Assembly: GCA_011526095.1 (NCBI GenBank)
Contig: WYBA01000044.1
Location: 1-35,167 of the forward strand
From: Myxococcales bacterium
GTDB taxonomy: Bacteria; Myxococcota_A; Polyangia; Haliangiales; Haliangiaceae
DNA length: 35,167 nt
Direction: 5' to 3'
Of this stretch, positions 15,488-23,961 are shown piece by piece. Position 1 is the stretch's first letter, and each line of letters starts with the position of its first letter. The notes beneath the pieces were generated by a model that ran no database searches, was not told the origin of the DNA, and saw nothing but the letters and a program-made list of their open reading frames with translations. Position numbers and translations under genes: made by a program.

Positions 15488-15531
15488 CGGATCGACAGCG
15501 GATCGACAGCCGATCGACAGCCGATCGACAG
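15488..15531. repeat. 11-bp tandem repeat, four copies
   Basis: Four contiguous 11-bp units, CGGATCGACAG twice and CCGATCGACAG twice, stand in the 169-base gap between the 3' ends of the REC-EAL gene and a convergent kinase gene. The period is close to one helical turn. The rest of the gap (15427-15595) shows no gene and no clear U-tailed terminator. Confidence 0.85.
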
Positions 15532-15595
15532 CGCCGGCGAGGCGGATCGCCTCACAGCTCCGGGGCGAGGGTCCGCCCGAGCCGGCGCCGTACGG

Positions 15596-16489
15596 TCACC
15601 ACGACAGCGTCGCGGCGACCGCGGCCATCGACGGGCGCGCGGCTGGCGTCTTGGCCAGCATCGCGAGGATCAGGCGCTCGAGGCCAACGTCCGCGCCGGG
15701 CGCGCGCGCGGTCGGTGGGACGACCGGGCGCTCGAGGTGCGCGCACATCAGATCGACCACCGAGGAGCCATCGAACGGGACGTCGCCGGTGACGAGCTCG
15801 TAGAGCAGGCAGCCGAGCGCGTAGACGTCCGTCGCGGTGCCGATCCGCCCGCGCCACTGCTCGGGCGCCATGTACGGCGGGGTGCCGGCGATCGTCGGCT
15901 CGAGCTCGCCCGGTTCGTCGAGGAACCGCGCCACGCCGAAGTCGACGACCGTCGCCTTGCCCGCGGGCCGCCCGGGGCCGCGCGGCCCGACGATGACGTT
16001 CTCGGGCTTGAGGTCGCAGTGGACGACCTGGGCCTCGTGCAGCGCGGCGATGGCCGACGCGATCTGCGCGCCATGGGCGCGGATGTCGTCGGTCGGCAGC
16101 GGCGCGCCCACGGCGTGCGCGAGCGACGCCCCCTCGACCCAGTCCATCACGATCGCGGCGTCGCCCTCGGGCGTGAAGCCACCGTCGTGGATCTTCACCA
16201 GGCCCGGGTGGTCGACGCGCAGCCCGACCTCCAGCTCGCCGAGGAAGCGCGACACGACCTCGGCGCTGTCGGCGTGCTCGGGCTGCAGCAGCTTGATCGC
16301 CACGCGCTTGCCGGTCGTGGTGTCACGCCCGGCGTGGATCGTCCCCACGCCGCCCTGCGCCACCTGGCCCAGGAGGTGATACCGCGCGAACCACGGGCGC
16401 AGCGGCCCGGGCGGCGAGGTGGGACATCGCAGCAGGCCGCTGCCGCAGGCGAAGCGGAGCGGGGACGAGCTCGCGGTCGAGGCGCGCAT
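15596..16489 (-). CDS. Ser/Thr protein kinase (kinase domain only)
   Basis: A 297-aa soluble Hanks-type kinase with little beyond the catalytic domain. The Gly-rich loop GQVAQGGVG is at 41-49, Lys66 in VAIK, the catalytic loop HCDLKPEN at 157-164 (non-RD), DFG at 183-185 and APE at 208-210, then DVYALGCLLYELVTG. All catalytic residues are present. No membrane segment or sensor domain is seen; the Cys-containing N-terminal 30 residues are unassigned. ATG 16489 has GAGGTG upstream. It is the last of three kinase genes on this strand, separated from the previous one by 59 bases. Confidence 0.9.
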   Translation of the reverse strand: MRASTASSSPLRFACGSGLLRCPTSPPGPLRPWFARYHLLGQVAQGGVGTIHAGRDTTTGKRVAIKLLQPEHADSAEVVSRFLGELEVGLRVDHPGLVKIHDGGFTPEGDAAIVMDWVEGASLAHAVGAPLPTDDIRAHGAQIASAIAALHEAQVVHCDLKPENVIVGPRGPGRPAGKATVVDFGVARFLDEPGELEPTIAGTPPYMAPEQWRGRIGTATDVYALGCLLYELVTGDVPFDGSSVVDLMCAHLERPVVPPTARAPGADVGLERLILAMLAKTPAARPSMAAVAATLSW

Positions 16490-16548
16490 GGTGGTGCACC
16501 TCGAATCGACCGGTGCGCGCCGCCCTGCATCACCCCGCGGCGGTGACG

Positions 16549-18189
16549 TCAAGGACGGAGCTTGGGTCGCGGGGCGCGCGGGCGCGGGCGCCGGCCCAGC
16601 AGCTTGCCGACCAGCTTGGCCATCCAGCCGGCGCGCTGGGTGCCGACGAACCGGCCCAGCATCGCCGACCGCACCGAGGCGTCGACGCCGTACTCGCTGT
16701 AGAGGTGGACCAGGTCCGCGACCAGGTCGCTGATCCCGGTGGTGTTGATGTCCCACGCCTGGCAGTACGAGTCCGGCTTGTTGCGGATCATCGCCTTGGC
16801 GATGATCCGCATCACCGCGAGGTCGATCAGCTCGCCGTTGCCGTCGAGGTAGTGCTTGTAGCTGAAGAACCGATCCGCCGGCGCGACCACCGGCTTCTCG
16901 GTCCCCTTCTTGGGCGAGCGGAGCGAGTTGATCACGTCGTACTCGTGCGCGAGGTACGCCTCGATCGTGTTCTGCTCGTCTTCCTTCTCGTACTCGATGA
17001 ACTTGTGGAACGCGTCGTAGAGGGTCTTGGGGTTGCCGTACGCGCCCGACACCAGGTAGTAGAACATCGCGCCGAGCGAGTAGATGTCGGCCGGGCGATC
17101 GACGCTCTTGATGATCTTGGCGCGGACGTTGGTCTCGGTCGCCTCGACGAACGGCGTGCCGAGGAACAGCTTGCGCTTGGCGCGGTCGGCGCCGGCGACC
17201 GGGTACCGCTCGGGCCGGTTGAAGATCTGGAACGTGTCGTTCTGCGACAGGTACATGAAGAAGTCCTCGAAGTAGTCGACCTCCATCGAGCCTTGCTGGA
17301 CGTTCACCAGCAGCTCGAACGCGTTGGTCTCCTGCTCCGGGGACTGGAAGAACAAGGTGCCGGGCACGCCGCCCAGCGTCGTCATCGACAGATCGACGGT
17401 GTCCTCGTGGACCTTGCCGACGTTGAAGTCCGCGACGCGGACGCCGAGCGTCGCGCCCTGCAGGCCCGGCGCCGGCAGCCGGAGCAGCACGTTCGCCGGC
17501 TTGAGGTCGCGGTGGACGATGTTGCGCTGCAGCTGTGCGTACTCGATCGCCGAGGCGACCGGCAGCATGTACTCGAGCACGCGGAACAGCCGCTCGCGCA
17601 TCGGGTACGCGAGCAGGTCGTCGCGCTGGCCGCGGTTGCGCGAGCCCTTGAGCCGCTCCTCGAGCGACATGTCCGCCAGCTCGAGGATCATGAAGTCGTT
17701 CTCGACCTTGTCGCGGATCGACGGCGGGATGAAGTCGGGCGAGGCCGACTCGCCCGAGCCGTAGAGCGTGATGATGTTGGGGTGGCCCTGGACGCGCTCG
17801 AGCAGCTCCTTCTCGAGCTGGAACCGCAGCGCGTCCTGCTCGCTGACGCCCTTCTGCAGGATCTTGATCGCGACCTGGCGGCGCAGCGCGGTCTTGGACT
17901 CGAGCCACCGCTCCTCGCCGAGGTACGCCTTGGCGAACCGGCCCGAGCCGAGCTCGATCGGCTGGCCGCGCTCGTCGACGACGAACGAGTACGCGCGCGA
18001 GCGCACGACGTGGGTCGTCGGGGGGGCCGGCGCGGCGGCCGGGCCCGGCGCGAGCGCGGGCGCCGCGGCGGCGCGCGCCTCGGGCACGCGCATGTTGACG
18101 ACGGTGTCCTCGCCCCAGCCCGGGGCGGCGTCGTTGCCCGGCTCGGCCGGCGGCGGCGGGGGCGGTGGATCGGTGGTGCGGCCCTTCAT
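16549..18189 (-). CDS. Atypical Ser/Thr protein kinase with DFN motif and large insertion
   Basis: A 546-aa kinase-like protein. After a Pro/Ala-rich N-terminus (1-60) come GSGRFA (81-86), Lys109 in VAIK and HRDLKPAN (226-233). DFN (254-256) stands where DFG is expected, and the APE-like motif is SPE (283-285). About 75 extra residues (286-362) then separate the activation segment from the DIYSLG helix (368-373). The catalytic Asp, metal-binding Asp and Lys are present, so it may still act, but Gly to Asn in the DFG turn is unusual. The C-terminal 170 residues include a helical extension and a basic Pro/Arg tail. AAGGAA lies upstream, and ATG 18189 overlaps the previous stop (ATGA), so the two kinases are coupled. 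Confidence 0.88.
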   Translation of the reverse strand: MKGRTTDPPPPPPPAEPGNDAAPGWGEDTVVNMRVPEARAAAAPALAPGPAAAPAPPTTHVVRSRAYSFVVDERGQPIELGSGRFAKAYLGEERWLESKTALRRQVAIKILQKGVSEQDALRFQLEKELLERVQGHPNIITLYGSGESASPDFIPPSIRDKVENDFMILELADMSLEERLKGSRNRGQRDDLLAYPMRERLFRVLEYMLPVASAIEYAQLQRNIVHRDLKPANVLLRLPAPGLQGATLGVRVADFNVGKVHEDTVDLSMTTLGGVPGTLFFQSPEQETNAFELLVNVQQGSMEVDYFEDFFMYLSQNDTFQIFNRPERYPVAGADRAKRKLFLGTPFVEATETNVRAKIIKSVDRPADIYSLGAMFYYLVSGAYGNPKTLYDAFHKFIEYEKEDEQNTIEAYLAHEYDVINSLRSPKKGTEKPVVAPADRFFSYKHYLDGNGELIDLAVMRIIAKAMIRNKPDSYCQAWDINTTGISDLVADLVHLYSEYGVDASVRSAMLGRFVGTQRAGWMAKLVGKLLGRRPRPRAPRPKLRP

Positions 18190-19727
18190 GGACGGGGGTT
18201 CCTTGTCGCCCGGCGGGGCACGGACGCGTGCGCGGCGCGGTGCAGCAGCACCAGCTCGCGCCCGGGTCCGAGATCGAACAGCGCGATCCCGGCGGCGGCG
18301 GGCACCGCGAGGTCGACCGCGCCGAGGTCGTAGAGGCACCCGGCGGGGCCCGCCCGGCCGACGGTGCAGCGCACCTCGTCGAGGCCGCGGCGATCGGGCG
18401 CGATCAGGTGCAGCTCGACGTCGGCGTCGACGTCGACCGCGGTGCTCGGGCGCGCGCCGGCGCGCGCGACGAAGCAGTTGAGGCCGCGCAGGTTGAGGCG
18501 CGGGGCCGCGCCGGCCGACGGCAGGACCGTGACGCGGAACCGGGCGGGCGAGCGGACGTGCGGCCCGTCGCCGCCGAGGTCGAGCGTGTCGCCCGCCATC
18601 GCGACCAGGCGGAGGCGGCGGCCGGCGACGACGACCTCGGCGTCCCCGGTCGGGTCGATCGACAGCGTCGCGCGCGCCGCGACCGGCGTCGCGACCGGCG
18701 TCGCGCGCGTCATCGTGGGCATCGGGGCGGGCGTCCCCTCCGCGGTGCGGAGGCGCGGCTCGGGCTCCGGCGCCGGCAGCGGCATCATCACCGGAACCAG
18801 CCGCGCGCGCGGCGCCGGCGCCTCGTCCTCGACGAGCTGGCGCAGGCCGTCGGCGAGGTCGTCGACCGCGGCCAGCCGGTCCGCCTGCACGTCGCGGCAC
18901 GCGGCGACGAGCAGCTCGACGAGCCCGGGCGCCAGCCCGGCCGCGTCGAGCGTCCACCGGATCGCGCGCTCGGAGTCGTGGCGCGCCTCGGCGAAGTCGT
19001 CGCCGGACCCGATCGCGAACACCGGGCGGCCCAGCAGCATGTACGCGGTCACGAGCCCCAGCGCGTAGACGTCCGTCGGCGGGCCGATCGCGCCGCCCAC
19101 GAGCTGCTCGGGCGCGGCCCACGCCGGCGAGAACAGCCGCACCGGCAGTCCGGCGCCGGCGATCGTGTCGGCGCGGCCGGGCGCGTCGTCGGCGCTGACC
19201 TTGGCGATCCCGAAGTCGCACAGCTTCACGACGCGGGTGTTGCCCGCCATCCCGAACAGGATGTTCGACGGCTTGATGTCGCGGTGGATGATGCCGCGCG
19301 CGTGCGCCTCGGCGAGCGCGCCGGCGATCGGCGCGAGGATCTCGAGCGTCGCCGCCGGCGACAGCGCGCCCTCGCGCCGGACGTGGTGCGACAGCGTGCC
19401 GGCGTCGAGCAGCTCGGAGATCTGGAACGGCGCCTCGCCCTCGCGCTCGAGGTAGCCGAAGTCGAAGATGCGCAGGGTGTTCGGGTGGAGGAACTGCGAC
19501 AGCGCGAACGCTTCCTGGACGAAGTGATCGTACGCGGTGCGGTAGCCGGCCTCGGACCGCTGGAGCCGGTGGAACACCTTGATGCACACCGGTCGCGCCA
19601 GGCGGAGGTCGCGTCCGCGGTAGATGACCGCCATCCCACCGTGGGCGATCGCCCCCTCGACCTCGTAGCGATCGAGCAGGCGGACGCCCGCCAGCCCCAG
19701 AGGATCGCTGTGCTCCCGTGTCGTCAT
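18186..19727 (-). CDS. Ser/Thr protein kinase with C-terminal FHA-like region
   Basis: A 513-aa Hanks-type kinase. The Gly-rich loop is AHGGMA (28-33), Lys50 in CIKVF, HRDIKPSN at 148-155, DFG at 171-173 and APE at 205-207, so it should be active. After a Pro-rich linker (about 310-350), the last 150 residues look like a beta-sandwich with a short TLDLGG-DGPHVRS-type segment, suggesting an FHA-like phosphothreonine-binding domain; this is inference. It is the first gene of a three-kinase unit and overlaps the next by 4 bases. ATG 19727 directly follows the structured intergenic region. Confidence 0.9.
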   Translation of the reverse strand: MTTREHSDPLGLAGVRLLDRYEVEGAIAHGGMAVIYRGRDLRLARPVCIKVFHRLQRSEAGYRTAYDHFVQEAFALSQFLHPNTLRIFDFGYLEREGEAPFQISELLDAGTLSHHVRREGALSPAATLEILAPIAGALAEAHARGIIHRDIKPSNILFGMAGNTRVVKLCDFGIAKVSADDAPGRADTIAGAGLPVRLFSPAWAAPEQLVGGAIGPPTDVYALGLVTAYMLLGRPVFAIGSGDDFAEARHDSERAIRWTLDAAGLAPGLVELLVAACRDVQADRLAAVDDLADGLRQLVEDEAPAPRARLVPVMMPLPAPEPEPRLRTAEGTPAPMPTMTRATPVATPVAARATLSIDPTGDAEVVVAGRRLRLVAMAGDTLDLGGDGPHVRSPARFRVTVLPSAGAAPRLNLRGLNCFVARAGARPSTAVDVDADVELHLIAPDRRGLDEVRCTVGRAGPAGCLYDLGAVDLAVPAAAGIALFDLGPGRELVLLHRAAHASVPRRATRNPRP

Positions 19728-19836
19728 CCCGGACCCGAGGACTGATGCTCCGACGGGGTCCCGCGGGAGTCAACGCTGTCAAGCGTGGGGACTGACTCTG
19801 CAACCAGTCGTTTGCAGCGCCTGGCCCGACCAATCT

Positions 19837-19983
19837 CGTGCCGTGACCGTCGCATCCTGCGCCGGCACGGCACGTCGCCTCGATCACACGGGGCTCGCCG
19901 CCCCGCCCGACGAGTGAGGCTCGTCGGGACCCACCCCGCCCAGAGGTCCTCCGACGCGAGCACGCCGTGTCGGTCGGAGGACC
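19837..19983. other. Cluster of four perfect inverted repeats (structured leader or small RNA)
   Basis: The 315-base gap 19728-20042 lies between a divergent kinase gene and a small membrane-protein gene. It holds four consecutive perfect inverted repeats. These are 9 bp at 19837-19845/19866-19874, 6 bp at 19889-19894/19900-19905, 9 bp at 19906-19914/19920-19928 (5-base loop) and 11 bp at 19945-19955/19973-19983. No coding frame with good codon bias covers them. They could fold in the 5' leader of the plus-strand gene or form an independent RNA. No U-tract follows, so simple intrinsic terminators are unlikely. Confidence 0.5.
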
Positions 19984-20035
19984 CATGGCGAGCAACACGC
20001 GGGGAGACGCCGTGTCCTTGCCTACGAACCCAGAG

Positions 20036-20059
20036 AACGAAGATGGAAACGAAGATGGA
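20036..20059. repeat. 12-bp direct duplication at a start codon
   Basis: AACGAAGATGGA occurs twice in tandem. Each copy contains an ATG (20043 and 20055) in the same frame, so the translation start of the small membrane protein is duplicated. Confidence 0.8.
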
Positions 20060-20504
20060 ACACCTCACCGCGTCCGCCCATGCCTCGCTGTCGTCTGTCT
20101 CGCTCGCCCCGCGCCGGTCCCGGCTCGTGGCCTGGCTCGGCGCGGTGGTGATGGTCGCCGGTGCGGCGGTGGCCGCGGTGTCGCTCGACGGGCCGCGCGA
20201 GGCGCCCGCAGCCGAGGCGCCCGCGGTCGCGACGGCCGGGGGCGCGGTGGACGCCGACGCGGCGCGCGCGGCGCGGCAGGCGCGCCTCGACGCGATGCGC
20301 GAGCGGCTCGACGCGCTGAAGACGCGCGTCGACGCGCTGCCGGAGCGCGCGCCGGACGCGGCGCCGACGGCGACGCCGACGAAGCCGGCCCGGCCGGTCA
20401 AGCCGGTGCGCCCGGGCACCGCGACCGAGCCCGACGACGACGACGGCCCGGCGCCGGTCGTGCTCGACCCGTCGTGCCTCACCGACCCGCTGTGCCGCCG
20501 CTGA
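20043..20504 (+). CDS. Small single-pass membrane protein with coiled-coil and Pro-rich tail
   Basis: A 153-aa protein of unknown family. One hydrophobic segment lies at about residues 26-45 (LVAWLGAVVMVAGAAVAAVSL) after an Arg-rich stretch, so the C-terminus is probably outside. An Ala/Arg-rich heptad-like helix follows (ARQARLDAMRERLDALKTRV), then a Pro/Lys/Thr-rich tail, an acidic DDDD patch and the end CLTDPLCRR with two cysteines. The start may be ATG 20043 or ATG 20055, which lie in the two copies of a 12-bp duplication. Its leader contains the hairpin cluster. No function can be given. Confidence 0.65.
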   Translation: METKMEHLTASAHASLSSVSLAPRRSRLVAWLGAVVMVAGAAVAAVSLDGPREAPAAEAPAVATAGGAVDADAARAARQARLDAMRERLDALKTRVDALPERAPDAAPTATPTKPARPVKPVRPGTATEPDDDDGPAPVVLDPSCLTDPLCRR

Positions 20505-20520
20505 GCGGCCCAGGTCGGCG

Positions 20521-20889
20521 TCACTCGACCACGTAGCGCAGCGTCAGCGGCTCGCCGCGGCGCACGACCGTCAGCTCGACCGAGGTCAGCTGCGGGAGTC
20601 GGTCGGTCAGCGCCATCAGCGCCGCGGGGTCGTGAGCCAGCGGCGCGCCGTCGACGTGCGTGATCGTGTCGCCGTTCGCGGGTCGTGGGCGCGGAACACC
20701 TGCCCCATGCCGCCCGCGCCGAGCCGCGCGCCGAGCTGGTAGCGGCCGAGCGTGCGCGGCGCGGCGACGATCGCCGCCGGCGAGCGTCGCGTCGGTCCCG
20801 GCCGCGCGGCCCGGCGGGGCGGCCGGCGCGGTCTCGTCCGTGCCCGGCGCGGTCGCGTCGAGGGCCGGGTCGGGATCGCGGGCGGTCAC
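20521..20889 (-). pseudogene. Remnant of a Ser/Thr kinase-PDZ gene with internal deletion
   Basis: Two unrelated protein fragments lie side by side in different frames. At about 20780-20685 one frame encodes the start of a Hanks-type kinase (LGRYQLGARLGAGGMGQVF then RAHDP), ending just after the Gly-rich loop. From about 20682 to the stop at 20521 another frame encodes the second half of a PDZ domain (NGDTITHVDGAPLAHDP, then SVELTVVRRGEPLTLRYVVE). The GTG at 20889 with its acidic Ala/Pro leader is in the PDZ frame, so both a frameshift and an internal deletion are needed to explain it. The catalytic loop, DFG and APE regions are absent. An assembly error is a less likely alternative. It lies 35 bases after the GNAT gene on the same strand. 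Confidence 0.7.
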
Positions 20890-20924
20890 GGCGCCATCGT
20901 GCCACGGCGCCGCGCGGGGCGGCG

Positions 20925-21665
20925 CTACGGCGCGGTCGCGAGCCACAGCGCGTCGGTCGCGACGAACCCCAGCCGCGCCGCGAGCCGCAAGGACGCGGTG
21001 TTCGACGCCGCGGCGCCCCACACCGGCGCGCGCCCGTCGGCGTGCTCGGCGCGGATCAGCGCGGCGGCGGCGCGGGTGGCGAGCCCGAGGCCGCGCGCCG
21101 ACGGCACGGTGTCGATCGACACGTCGAACCACCGCGCGGTCCGCCACGGCGCGTAGGCGAACGTCACCGGCGCGCCGTCGACCCACACCGCGAGGACGCG
21201 GCGCCCGGCGGCGCGCGCGGCCGAGACCTCCACCGCGAGCGCCTCGGGCACGTTGGTCAGCGGCGCGTCGGGCGGCAGCGGCGCCGCGCCGTCGTCGTCG
21301 GGCAGCGCGGCGAGCGCGCCGGGCGACAGCGTGTGGAGCACCGCGCGCTCGACGTCCCAGCCGGCGGCGCGCAGCGCCGCGGCGACGTCCTCGCGCTCGA
21401 TCGCGGCGAGCGCGGTCCAGCCGGCGCCGCGCGCGCTCGCGAGCGCCGCGACCCGCGCGGCGTCGGCCTCGCCGATCGCGACCAGCAGGCGCGCGCCGGC
21501 GTCGCCGACGAGGGCACCGGCGCCCGCGACGGCGCCCGCGGCCTCGATCCAGGCGCCGGCCTCGAGCATCGCGCGCGCCTCGACCCAGCGCGGCTCGTCG
21601 GGGAGGGCGGCGAGCCAGCGCGCGCGCGTCGCCTCGTCGCCCCGACCGTCCGGCGCGCCGCTCAC
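20925..21665 (-). CDS. GNAT-family N-acetyltransferase
   Basis: A 246-aa protein. The C-terminal half is a GNAT fold: strand VLAVWVDGAPVTFAYA, strand FDVSIDTVPSARGLGLATRAA (the acetyl-CoA-binding R/Q-x-x-G-x-G/A loop appears as ARGLGLA), then NTASLRLAARLGFVATDALWLA. This is the usual last helix, where N-xxSxxLxxxxGF is typical. The N-terminal half is Ala-rich, helical and less clear. The substrate is unknown. The GTG start at 21665 shares one base with the TAG of the upstream kinase gene (TAGTG), so the two are translationally coupled; a regulatory link is inference. Confidence 0.82.
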   Translation of the reverse strand: MSGAPDGRGDEATRARWLAALPDEPRWVEARAMLEAGAWIEAAGAVAGAGALVGDAGARLLVAIGEADAARVAALASARGAGWTALAAIEREDVAAALRAAGWDVERAVLHTLSPGALAALPDDDGAAPLPPDAPLTNVPEALAVEVSAARAAGRRVLAVWVDGAPVTFAYAPWRTARWFDVSIDTVPSARGLGLATRAAAALIRAEHADGRAPVWGAAASNTASLRLAARLGFVATDALWLATAP

Positions 21666-23752
21666 TACAGCCCGCCGCCTCCGCCGAGGTCCTGCAGGTG
21701 GCGGATCGCGGCGCGCGCGTCCTCGACCAGGCAGGTGTTGACCGGCTTGCCCTTGAGCTTGCCGGACTTGCCCTTGCGCTTGATCGCCAGCTCGAGCGCC
21801 TCGATCGCGCGCGGGTCGCCGAGCGCGCGCAGCTTGGCCACGGCCTCCTTGCGCTCGGCGCACACCTCGCCCTGCGCCAGGTCCTGGACGTGGGCGGCGA
21901 GCCAGTCGACCTCGCCGGCGATGCCGAGCCGCTCGGCGAGCGCGCCCGCGGCGCGGCGCCGCGCCTGGTCGTCGCCGCTCGCCGTCGCGAGCAGCCGCGC
22001 CTTCGCCTCGGGATCCTTGGTCTGGGTGATCAGGAGCTCGTAGGCCTCCATCGAGCCGGCGAGGTCCGGGTCCTTGCTGATCGTCGTGAGGTGCTGGCGG
22101 AGCTGCGGGTCGCGCTCGAGCGACGGCTGCAGCTCGAGCGCGCGCCGGTACGCGAGCAGCGCCGGGGCGTGCTCGCGCTTGACCGCGTGGGCGTGGCCGA
22201 GCTGGAGCTGCGCTTGCGGGTCGCTGGCGATCTCGGCGCCGCGCGTCTGCAGGCCCTCGATCGCCGCGCCGGGATCACCGCGCTCGAGCTTCTCGGCCGC
22301 CTCGACCGCGGCCTGGCTCGGCTTCGGCGGCGCGTCGTCGCCGCGCAGCAGGGCGATCACGATCGCGAGCACGAGCAGCGCGACGCCGGCGACGATCGCC
22401 TGGTTCTTGCGCACGCTCGCCCAGCCGCGCGCGCGGTCGGCGAGCGTCGGCGCCCGGGCGGGCGCGCGCCGCGACGTCGCGGACAGCTCGCCCGGGGCGC
22501 CACCCCCGGCCGACGCGGCGCGGGCGCCGAGCAGCCGCGTCGCCTCGTCGCCGAGCCCGTCGACGTCCGCCGACGAGGCGCGCGCGCGCGTCAGCTCGAT
22601 CGGCTCCGAGATCGGATCGGGCGCGGCGGTGCTCGGGCGCGTCGGCGTCAGCGCCGTGCTCGCGCCGCCGCCCGGCGCCGTGCTCCGCCGCGGGCCCTCG
22701 GCCGCGATCAGCGAGCGCCCGGTCTGCGTCACCAGCGGCGCGGCGCCGCCGTGCTCGCGCGTGACCTCGCCGTCGTGGGCGTCGCCGAGGTGCGTGTCGT
22801 CGAGCTGCATCCCGACGAGGACCTCGTCGATCGCGGCGATGTACTCGGCCGCGGTGCTCCACCGCTCGGTCGGTCGCTTGGCCAGGCCCTTCATGACGAC
22901 GCGCTCGATCCCCGTCGGCACCGGCGGCGCGTCGTCGCCGAGCACGCGCCGGCGCAGCTCCGCCATCGGCGGCACCGGCCGCGCCGTGTGCATCGACAGC
23001 ACCTCGAGCTTGTCGTCGCTGTAGAACGGCGGCCGCCCGCAGATCATCTCGTACGTCAGCACCGACGCGGCGTAGAGGTCGGCGCGGCCGTCGGCCGGGT
23101 TGCCCAGCGCCTGCTCGGGCGACATGTAGACCGGCGTGCCGAACGCGACGCCGGCCTGGGTCAGCTTGACGCCGTCGTCGACCTGCTGCGCGAGCAGCTT
23201 GGCGATCCCGAAGTCGAGGATCTTGGCGAAGTCGGCGTCGGCGCCCTGGGTGACGAGGAAGACGTTCTCGGGCTTGATGTCGCGGTGGATGATGCCGACC
23301 TCGTGGGCGTGGCCGAGGCCGCGCAGCACGTGGCGCAGGATCCGCAGCGCGCGCCGCGGCTCGAGCGCCTTCTCGGCGTCGAGCAGGTCGCCGAGCGAGC
23401 GCCCCTCGAGGTACTCCATCACCAGGTAGAGCGAGCCGTCGGCGAGCTCGCCGAAGTCCGTGATGTCGACGCAGTTGGGGTGCGAGATGACGCCGATCGC
23501 GCGCGCCTCGCGCTCGAACCGCGACCGCAGCTCCGGCACCTGCGCGAGCGAGGCGTGGAGCAGCTTGAGCGCGCACACCCGGCGGATGCCGACGTGCTCG
23601 GCCTTGTAGACCACGCCCATGCCGCCGCGGCCGATCATCGCGTCGAGCCGGTAGCGCCCGTCGATCACCGTGCCGACCCGCTGCTCGTCCGGCGACACCA
23701 GCTCGACCCCCGTCTTGGGATCCGGCCGCGAGGTGTTGCTGGGACGCGACAT
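21665..23752 (-). CDS. Transmembrane Ser/Thr kinase with C-terminal TPR-like region
   Basis: A 695-aa Hanks-type kinase. The Gly-rich loop is GRGGMG (41-46), Lys63, HRDIKPEN at 156-163, DFG at 180-182 and a SPEQ activation segment end, so it should be active. A Thr/Ser/Pro-rich juxtamembrane linker (about 310-440) holds possible autophosphorylation sites. One membrane helix lies at about 447-469 (IVAGVALLVLAIVIALL). The outer part has helix pairs of TPR type (AEKLERGDPGAAIEGL, ALLAYRRALELQPSL) and a C-terminal Lys/Gly-rich stretch. It is coupled to the GNAT gene. Upstream on this strand the bases TACGATAGGCT (23772-23762) offer -10 boxes. Confidence 0.93.
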   Translation of the reverse strand: MSRPSNTSRPDPKTGVELVSPDEQRVGTVIDGRYRLDAMIGRGGMGVVYKAEHVGIRRVCALKLLHASLAQVPELRSRFEREARAIGVISHPNCVDITDFGELADGSLYLVMEYLEGRSLGDLLDAEKALEPRRALRILRHVLRGLGHAHEVGIIHRDIKPENVFLVTQGADADFAKILDFGIAKLLAQQVDDGVKLTQAGVAFGTPVYMSPEQALGNPADGRADLYAASVLTYEMICGRPPFYSDDKLEVLSMHTARPVPPMAELRRRVLGDDAPPVPTGIERVVMKGLAKRPTERWSTAAEYIAAIDEVLVGMQLDDTHLGDAHDGEVTREHGGAAPLVTQTGRSLIAAEGPRRSTAPGGGASTALTPTRPSTAAPDPISEPIELTRARASSADVDGLGDEATRLLGARAASAGGGAPGELSATSRRAPARAPTLADRARGWASVRKNQAIVAGVALLVLAIVIALLRGDDAPPKPSQAAVEAAEKLERGDPGAAIEGLQTRGAEIASDPQAQLQLGHAHAVKREHAPALLAYRRALELQPSLERDPQLRQHLTTISKDPDLAGSMEAYELLITQTKDPEAKARLLATASGDDQARRRAAGALAERLGIAGEVDWLAAHVQDLAQGEVCAERKEAVAKLRALGDPRAIEALELAIKRKGKSGKLKGKPVNTCLVEDARAAIRHLQDLGGGGGL

Positions 23753-23961
23753 GACGGGTGGAGCCTATCGTAGAGGACGCGGCGGTCCAGGCGAAGCTTC
23801 CCCGGATCGCAAGTGACCGCAAGTGGGCGTGCCCGCGACGGAATCGCGGCCGCGATCGCCGCCGGACGCGGGCCGCGACGACGCGGCGCCGCGTGCACGC
23901 CGCGGCCCGGGGCCGAGGCGCGATCGCCGGGCGCGATCGCCACAAACCTCGCAGCTCGCGC

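Noticed and set aside
15488..15531. CRISPR array
   Set aside because: The repeats are 11 bp, contiguous and without spacers, and no cas genes are present.
19777..19795. TTGACA-like sequence on the minus strand upstream of the 18186-19727 kinase
   Set aside because: It is a perfect -35 hexamer, but no acceptable -10 lies 16-18 bases downstream.
19779..19806. Another TCAAG on the plus strand as a sixth sigma-28-like element
   Set aside because: At the required spacing the sequence is CTGCAACC, which does not match the -10 of the other five.
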